NCBI GenBank assembly: GCA_030037185.1
Contig: JASHRR010000336.1
Coordinates: forward strand, 1 to 10,568
Direction of reading: 5' to 3'
From: Xanthobacteraceae bacterium
GTDB lineage: Bacteria > Pseudomonadota > Alphaproteobacteria > Rhizobiales > Xanthobacteraceae
Length of the DNA: 10,568 nt
Shown piece after piece: positions 6,245-10,568 of the stretch. The notes beneath the pieces are model-generated. The model was not told where the DNA came from. It was given only the letters and a program-made list of their open reading frames with translations, and did not search any database. Within the stretch, counting starts at the first letter, position 1. The number at the start of each line of letters is the position of its first letter. Both the position numbers and the translations under genes were made by a program.

Positions 6245-7079
6245 CAATAAAATCAAACACTTAGCGGGAACGGTCGAAACCGAGGCGCAAGCGCAATTTG
6301 CTACGGATTTGGCGCCGGGGCCTGCCGCGGCAGTGCCGTCCGCAACCGCACACACGGTTAAAGACCGCCCAATCCACGCAGCAAATAATCCTCGTGCCAT
6401 GGGGAGATCGAGCGTCGGAAACATCGAGATCTGAGGCGGCCAAAAATGGCAGATGATGTGACAACGTGTCGGATCGGTTCCGAGCCCATTCAAGGACGGC
6501 GAACGAGCAGTCCAAGCCGCCCGCTGGCGTAGCTCATTTATGGCGCCCCATGTTTTGCGAGAAATTTTGGGCACAGCCGGTGTGTGTTTTTTCCATCGCT
6601 TGGCAACCCAGGGGGCCTGCCGGGAAACTTAAACCGAAATAGGCCATTCGGGATCGCGTCACGGGTTCGTGCTTTGACGGCGCGGCACCCCCGCCACTGA
6701 CCCCGGGGCCGCGAAGGGCACATATGGGTGCATCCGGCCGAACCCGCATCTCGGCTCTCGCATCGTGACCTATCCGTTCCCTTCAGCGCGTCGATTTCGT
6801 CATGCGGCGCCTGAAAATAAATGCAAATCGGTTCGCTCAGATGATTGTCACCTGAAACAATGCGCCCCGGCGTTCACCAGCGGCGGGCACATCCGCGCCG
6901 CAAGGCGGTTCGAAGCTGAGTAGCGCAGCAAAGATGCGCAGCGTTCCGCGAACATCTGGCCACCTTTCGGCGAGACGGACGTTTAAGATGGAGCCACGAT
7001 GACGCCTTGGCCCATGTCTTTCGTGAGCCTCCACCCGCAGGGATGAACGCCATCAGCATTAAACTATACTGGACGGAGT
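6245..7079. other. 835-bp stretch without recognisable genes
   Basis: Open frames on both strands lack ribosome sites and family resemblance. Minus-strand frames reaching into 6197-6244 only read the tRNA backwards. A perfect 12-bp palindrome CTGCCGCGGCAG lies at 6322-6333 and a small CGGT-CGAA-ACCG hairpin at 6271-6282. I see no transposase or integrase remnant. Confidence 0.6.
7065..7070 (+). promoter_or_regulatory. Candidate -10 box TATACT close to the macro-domain start
   Basis: TATACT differs from TATAAT at one base. Its 3' end is 9 bases before the ATG at 7080, so transcription would begin within about three bases of the start codon, giving a leaderless or nearly leaderless mRNA. No good -35 box is seen at 7042-7047. 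Confidence 0.4.
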
Positions 7080-7625
7080 ATGGTTGCTCTCACCGAACCG
7101 CCGCGTCTCGATATTGTGGTCGCCGACATCACCACGCTTGAGGTCGACGCCATTGTCAACGCCGCGAACCGGACCCTCCTCGGCGGCGGAGGTGTCGATG
7201 GCGCGATCCATCGCGCGGCGGGCCACGAGCTGCTCGCCGAGTGCCGCACGCTCAATGGCTGCGACACCGGCGACGCCAAGATCACCAAGGGCTACCGTCT
7301 GCCCGCGCGCCATGTGATTCACGCAGTCGGTCCGGTGTGGAGCAGCAAGCGCCAGGCGGAGTGCGACCAGCTCCTCGCCTCGTGCTACCGGACCTCGCTT
7401 GCCCTTGCCGCGAGGCATGGAATTGCCTCGATAGCGTTTCCGGCCATCTCCACCGGCGTCTACGGGTTTCCGGCCGACCGCGCCGCGCGTGTCGCGGTTG
7501 AAACCGTGACTGCAGAATTAGGCCGGGCGACGGGCGTGCGGCATGTCGTGTTCTGCTGCTTCAGCCGCGACGCTGCCCGCCACCATGAGGACGCGTTGCG
7601 CGCGCTCGGGTTGGGGGGTGCCTAA
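7080..7625 (+). CDS. Macro-domain protein, O-acetyl-ADP-ribose deacetylase type
   Basis: Predicted 181-aa cytoplasmic single macro domain of the MacroD/YmdB class, which binds ADP-ribose and hydrolyses O-acetyl-ADP-ribose and mono-ADP-ribose on proteins. Motifs: [20 protein letters not shown] (16-35) with NAAN 27-30, [14 protein letters not shown] 35-48 (catalytic loop, D40 in the usual Asp position), [13 protein letters not shown] (63-75), VIHAVGPVW (79-87) and phosphate-binding [10 protein letters not shown] (122-131). All key segments are intact. E. coli YmdB begins about ten residues later, but no in-frame start lies between the upstream stop and ATG 7080. Upstream GGACGGAGT ends too close to ATG for a standard Shine-Dalgarno, and a -10-like box is just before it. 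No ADP-ribosyltransferase, sirtuin or lipoylation gene is adjacent, so the role may be general ADP-ribose metabolism. Confidence 0.93.
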   Translation: MVALTEPPRLDIVVADITTLEVDAIVNAANRTLLGGGGVDGAIHRAAGHELLAECRTLNGCDTGDAKITKGYRLPARHVIHAVGPVWSSKRQAECDQLLASCYRTSLALAARHGIASIAFPAISTGVYGFPADRAARVAVETVTAELGRATGVRHVVFCCFSRDAARHHEDALRALGLGGA

Positions 7626-8081
7626 TCAGCCGCTGCCCGGGCCGACCAATGCCAAGGTCGCCGCTCGCGCCATTGCACGCTGTGGGGGCGAGGCTTGCGC
7701 AATCCTCGTGGTCGCCAGCAAACACGGCCTGATCAGCGACTGATGCCGATTCGGTTTCAGTCGCCGTCGCCTGCTATTGGAGGTTACCGGCCGACGGTTT
7801 GTTGAGCGCTTCCGTTGAAGGCTATGGGATGCCTGGCGTCAGTTTCATCGACGGCGAACCCGGAAACCTCGTTCAAGCTCGGTATGATCGGACCCCTTGA
7901 TTGCTCTTTCTTTGACCAGCATTTGAGGACGCGCTCGTCATGCTGCGGGAGTTCAAACGACCGGCAGGGTGATGGGTTCACCAAGCCTCGCCGCGGTGGA
8001 GCCAAGCGCATCGCGCTGGTCGATCAGTTTCACCTCTCGGCTTTCTGGAAAGACCGCGAGAGACCGTACCGAGCTTTCCGT
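7626..8081. other. 456-bp stretch without a supported gene
   Basis: On the plus strand a frame overlapping the macro gene end runs to 7743 (tail GLISD) but has no ribosome site or family. On the minus strand 8081-7956 is open in the frame that ends the dehydrogenase pseudogene, and reads protein-like (REVKLIDQRDALGSTAARLG) for 42 codons. I cannot identify it; it may be further debris beyond the stop. Confidence 0.5.
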
Positions 8082-8751
8082 TCACCCGCTCTCGAACACC
8101 CCGGTCACCGGTAGCGCGGCGCCCTCGCCCCAAAACCCGAATAGCTTCTCGGGCGGCGATCTCGCGGACGAGCGCGATGGATTCCTTGGAGTCGTAGGCA
8201 GCATGCGGGGAGATCAGGACGTTGTCCAGCTTGAACAGCGGGTTGTCCGGTTTCCAGTTCCGCCGCTTGGCCGGCTCTTCCTCGAGATCATCCAATCCGG
8301 CACCGGCGATCCTTCGATCAAGGCGTCGTAGAGTCCGCCTGGTCTTCGACAATCGGACCGCGAGCAGTACTTATGAGGAGCGCCGTCTGGCTTCATGCGC
8401 CTGAGCTCTCGCCTTCCGAACAATCCTAGAGTCTGCTCCGTCAAAAGCGCCCGTATGACCAGGTAGTCCAATGCTTCGAGCAGCTCGTCGAAGCTGACCG
8501 GAACTGCGGCGGCGCGCCCGGATCTCGTCATCCGACTGGAAGAGGTCATGCGCGTGGATCTCGGCCCCGAAAGCCGCCATTGGCTCCGCCACGCGGTGCG
8601 CGATGGCCCCGCAGGAGAGCAGCCCCAGTATGCTTGGATGCAGTGGATGGGGCGGCCGGAATTCCAATGCCAGACTCCGGCTCTGGTCTGTCGGTTGTAG
8701 ACTTCGACGGGGGCGGCGGACGCACTCGGCGATGATGCGGTCGATCTCCAA
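8082..8751 (-). pseudogene. D-2-hydroxyacid dehydrogenase, heavily frameshifted and N-terminally truncated
   Basis: The NAD-binding domain of a D-isomer-specific 2-hydroxyacid dehydrogenase is readable on the minus strand, but in pieces in different frames. In order: DRIIAECVRR (about 8742-8713), YNRQTRAGVWHWNSGRPIH (8699-8643), LGLLSCGAIAHRVAE with AAFGAEIHAHD (8640-8515), SFDELLEALDYLV and LTEQTLGLFGRRELRRMKP (8495-8379), ALLISTARGPIVEDQ (about 8378-8340), GLYDALIEG (about 8336-8310), IAGAGLDDLEEEPAKRRNW with DNVLISPHAAYDSKESI (8313-8131), and AALPVTGVFESG ending at 8082. This needs at least six frame changes in about 660 bp. The catalytic Arg (TARG), Glu (EEEP) and His (SPHAA) are still recognisable, but the Rossmann glycines are eroded (GLLSCG) and the N-terminal catalytic domain is not found upstream. 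Intact genes on both sides argue for genuine decay over poor sequence quality. Confidence 0.85.
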
Positions 8752-8902
8752 GATTCCAGCTCATGACAAGCGAGCCCTGTTGAAATTTGGGGTCGGTGCG
8801 CCGCAGATCGCCGCCGGTAAAGGTCGCGTCAGCCTTCATGCGACCGCTGAGCAGGCGACAATCATGCCAAAGAGTCCGATGGCATCAAACACTCTAACGC
8901 CT

Positions 8903-9160
8903 TCAGAGGGCGCGACGCCCGGTCAACGCGTGATAGAGAACGAGCACGATAATCGAGCCAATGATTGCGACCAGAAGACTCCAGGCATTAAAGCCGGTCA
9001 CCCCTACCTTGCCTGCTGCGTCGAAAATGAAACCTCCAACGAGAGCCCCGATGATGCCAAGCGCGATGTCAAGCACGATACCTTGGCGCGGTGCGTTGAC
9101 GATCTTGCTCGCGACGAAGCCTGCGATTAGGCCAAGTATCAGCCATGCTATAATCGACAT
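8903..9160 (-). CDS. GlsB/YeaQ/YmgE-family stress response membrane protein
   Basis: An 85-aa very hydrophobic inner-membrane protein of the family also called transglycosylase-associated; its molecular role is not settled, and many members are stress-induced. Three predicted helices: 2-20 (IIAWLILGLIAGFVASKI), 28-47 with the Gly-rich DIALGIIGALVGGFIFD motif, and 58-77. Length and motif order match the family exactly. ATG 9158-9160 follows GAGG 7-10 bases upstream on the minus strand. An exact EcfG-type promoter lies at 9218-9242, so general stress control is likely. The gene is complete although both sides hold debris. Confidence 0.92.
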   Translation of the reverse strand: MSIIAWLILGLIAGFVASKIVNAPRQGIVLDIALGIIGALVGGFIFDAAGKVGVTGFNAWSLLVAIIGSIIVLVLYHALTGRRAL

Positions 9161-9184
9161 CGGTCAGCCTCAGACATCTCTTTA

Positions 9185-9204
9185 AGGCGTCCGGTCGAAC
9201 GCCT
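9185..9204 (-). other. Leader hairpin of the glsB-like gene
   Basis: AGGCGT (9185-9190) and ACGCCT (9199-9204) pair perfectly around an 8-base loop. It lies between the predicted transcription start (about 9210) and the ATG at 9160, so it would form in the 5' leader of the mRNA. Function unknown; a 6-bp stem can arise by chance. Confidence 0.35.
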
Positions 9205-9217
9205 CATGCTGCACGCT

Positions 9218-9242
9218 AACGCCGGCCGCATCGGCGCGTTCC
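9218..9242 (-). promoter_or_regulatory. EcfG (sigma-EcfG/RpoE2) general stress promoter
   Basis: On the minus strand GGAAC (9242-9238) is separated by exactly 16 bases from CGTT (9221-9218), the published consensus GGAAC-N16/17-CGTT of the alphaproteobacterial extracytoplasmic sigma factor controlling the general stress response. It points at the glsB-like gene with a leader of about 50 bases. I scanned the other GGAAC/GTTCC words in the window by eye and found no second full match. Confidence 0.75.
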
Positions 9243-9609
9243 GCCGCTTGCGACACTCCCGTTGCTTCTTGCCGATTGCGTCGATAAGCCGACCGAAAGA
9301 CCTCGTGCAGTGCCGCTGACCTCTATCCGAGCCTGATGATGCGGCTGCCGATTTTCCGTGAGCATTGCGGGCCGAACTTAATGCCGAGATCGAGCATAAG
9401 ACTGCGCGTGATTTGATGACGGGGGAGAGAAGCCGCCGGAGAATGCGGTGCGGGGATGGCGGAGCCATCGAGGGTGGGCGTTGTTTTCGGGGAGCGTTCT
9501 GAGTTCGCAAAGCGGCGTTACCTTTGGAGGTTCCGCTGGCGGCGGTTCCCGGACTGACCTTTGCGAAATTGCGTGGCGGATGTCAGGAAATGCTTTTTTG
9601 AACGGCATT

Positions 9610-9649
9610 ATACCTGCGTCCTTCTCGCGATACCTGCGTCCTTCTCGCG
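9610..9649. repeat. Two tandem copies of a 20-bp unit
   Basis: The unit ATACCTGCGTCCTTCTCGCG occurs at 9610-9629 and again at 9630-9649 without a mismatch. A 20-base duplication would shift any reading frame through it. It lies in gene-free debris. Confidence 0.9.
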
Positions 9650-9882
9650 CTTCATCCTGCCGCTTGAGTTCCTGAGGTGGCTCTGTTGCGATGCGCTCGG
9701 CATTGGTTCGGCCCTTGACGCGCAGAGGAGTAACGGTTGGCCGTTGCGGTTTCAAAAATCCGCGTCAGGAAAAGTTATTTCGACTGTTGGCTTTTACTCG
9801 ACGACCTCATCTGCGGTGGGGAACTTTTGGACGCGAGTATCAGGAACTCGGCCGGCCTTGACGAACTCCGGAGGGTCCGGCG

Positions 9883-10015
9883 GTCCTCGTCGGGATCGGC
9901 CCAGCCCATGCTGCAGCAGACATTGCCGTCGATGTCGGTTCGCACGCCATCGGTGAGGCTCGAAGTTCTCGGCGAATACCTTGCCGTTGGCGAGCTTGCC
10001 GCCGTGACGTCGCCG
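9883..10015 (-). pseudogene. SMP-30/gluconolactonase family fragment, frameshifted
   Basis: Two adjoining minus-strand pieces fit one stretch of the SMP-30/gluconolactonase/LRE beta-propeller family, which opens sugar lactones. GGKLANGKVFAENFEP is read from about 10003 to 9956, and LTDGVRTDIDGNVCCSMGWA with DPDED from about 9957 to 9883 in another frame. In intact proteins these run on as dGkLanGkvFae...DGirvDvdGNvWcsmGw. DVT in a third frame at 10011-10003 is the likely preceding strand. The rest of the propeller, before and after, is not recognisable. This is a remnant of roughly 45 residues from a protein of about 300. Other DNA from 9243 to 9882 holds no gene I can support. Confidence 0.7.
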
Positions 10016-10460
10016 CTTGATGGGCGCCTCAAGGCGTCTCCAACGCGCGGGTCCGGATAGCGCCGCTTGGGAAGGTCCCGCCAATGGCAAGGTGTCTGCA
10101 TTCGCTAGCCGCCAGAAGTCCTTGCATCATGACATCGCTCCCCGAAGCTCAATAGGGGGTCTGCTCGGTCTGCGCTGCGCGGCCGCAAGGGGATGCACGG
10201 CAAGCCGCCAGATCGTCGCCTCTCGCCGTGGCACAGGTCCAGCGCTTCCCGGCCCGCGCGGTCCAACTATTGCCGCCCAGCAAAGAGAACCCCCACAGCG
10301 TCCATCAGGTAGCTCGGGTCGGAACAAGAATCCGCTCCACTAACTTAAGGTTGTGCCAGCAGAGTCTGACCAAGATGCCACGCCGCAAGATCATCTGATT
10401 TCATGAAACCCATCAGGAGGGTAGGCAAAATCGCCTGACACCACGAACGGTGCGAGACCC
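10016..10460. other. 445-bp stretch without a supported gene
   Basis: The frames here have no ribosome sites and no family resemblance. The part next to the SMP-30 remnant probably held more of that gene but is no longer readable by eye. No transposase or inverted-repeat pair was seen. Confidence 0.5.
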
Positions 10461-10568
10461 GATCCGGAGGCAATCAAGCTTGCCGGCTCGCCCGAGCTTG
10501 CCCGGTGTCCGGTTATCGTGATGGCCGGACACGTCCCTCATGACCAAGCGGGAATTGCCGACGCGTTT
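10461..10568 (+). pseudogene. Possible response-regulator receiver fragment at the window edge
   Basis: After a TAG at 10422 the plus frame is open to the window end. It reads DPEAIKLAGS, then CPVIVMAGHVPHDQAGIADAF. The second part resembles the beta-4/alpha-4 region of receiver domains (PVIVMTGH..., then AGADAF), but the conserved Thr/Ser is Ala and the spacing is off. No start codon lies in the open part before it. It may be a decayed fragment, or chance; the continuation outside the window would decide. Confidence 0.25.
10505..10532. repeat. 8-bp perfect inverted repeat
   Basis: GTGTCCGG (10505-10512) and CCGGACAC (10525-10532) are exact inverted copies with a 12-base spacer. It could be a hairpin or a dyad operator; no gene start is close enough to decide. 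Confidence 0.4.

Noticed and set aside
6197..6574. 125-codon minus-strand frame ending in PWPDSNQHGCKPT
   Set aside because: Its C-terminal part is tRNA-Leu read backwards, a known false gene signature.
6837..7059. Minus-strand frames of 61-65 codons before the macro gene
   Set aside because: No ribosome site, no recognised family and no supporting context.
9148..9755. Minus-strand frames of 120 and 125 codons right of the glsB-like gene
   Set aside because: Arg/Pro-rich low-complexity products, one crossing the EcfG promoter and the other the tandem duplication; no motif.
1..10568. CRISPR array, complete insertion sequence, toxin-antitoxin pair, riboswitch
   Set aside because: I looked for regular spaced repeats, transposase motifs with terminal repeats, paired small genes and known aptamer cores and found none that hold up.

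Overview
The window looks like chromosomal DNA of an alphaproteobacterium, most likely of the Bradyrhizobium/Rhodopseudomonas kind. This is inferred from the high G+C coding style, the gene families present, and an exact copy of the promoter consensus used by EcfG, the alphaproteobacterial general stress sigma factor (GGAAC-N16-CGTT). No species can be named from the sequence alone.

Layout, left to right. (1) 1-2758, plus strand: the 3' part of a cytochrome P450, then an M20-family amidohydrolase of the AbgB (aminobenzoyl-glutamate hydrolase) type that carries a Sec signal peptide. (2) 3039-3617, plus: a six-helix TMEM175-type potassium channel followed by a hairpin. (3) 3818-4931: an A+T-rich, foreign-looking patch with a small exported Rap1a/Tai-like protein on the minus strand, a 32-codon ORF with a very good Shine-Dalgarno that may be a cut-off gene start, and unidentified coding-like frames without a usable start. 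(4) 5124-5660, minus: dsbB, the quinone-coupled disulfide oxidase. (5) 6119-6244, plus: tRNA-Leu(CAA) with its own promoter and an encoded CCA end. (6) 6245-7079: no recognisable gene. (7) 7080-7625, plus: a stand-alone macro-domain protein (ADP-ribose deacetylation type) whose -10 box lies almost on the start codon. (8) 8082-8751, minus: a 2-hydroxyacid dehydrogenase broken by at least six frame changes. (9) 8903-9160, minus: a GlsB/YeaQ/YmgE stress membrane protein behind the EcfG-type promoter. (10) 9161-10568: gene debris, including SMP-30/gluconolactonase fragments (minus), a 20-bp tandem duplication and a weak response-regulator-like stretch at the right edge.

The intact genes do not form one pathway. 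The left third holds metabolic and envelope genes, and dsbB, the tRNA and glsB are housekeeping or stress genes. The stretches between them are gene-poor or decayed. I found no CRISPR array, complete insertion sequence, toxin-antitoxin pair or recognisable defence island, and no convincing new multi-gene system. The best leads are the EcfG promoter of glsB, the low-G+C insert with the Rap1a-like protein, the exported AbgB-like hydrolase and the short-leader macro-domain gene.
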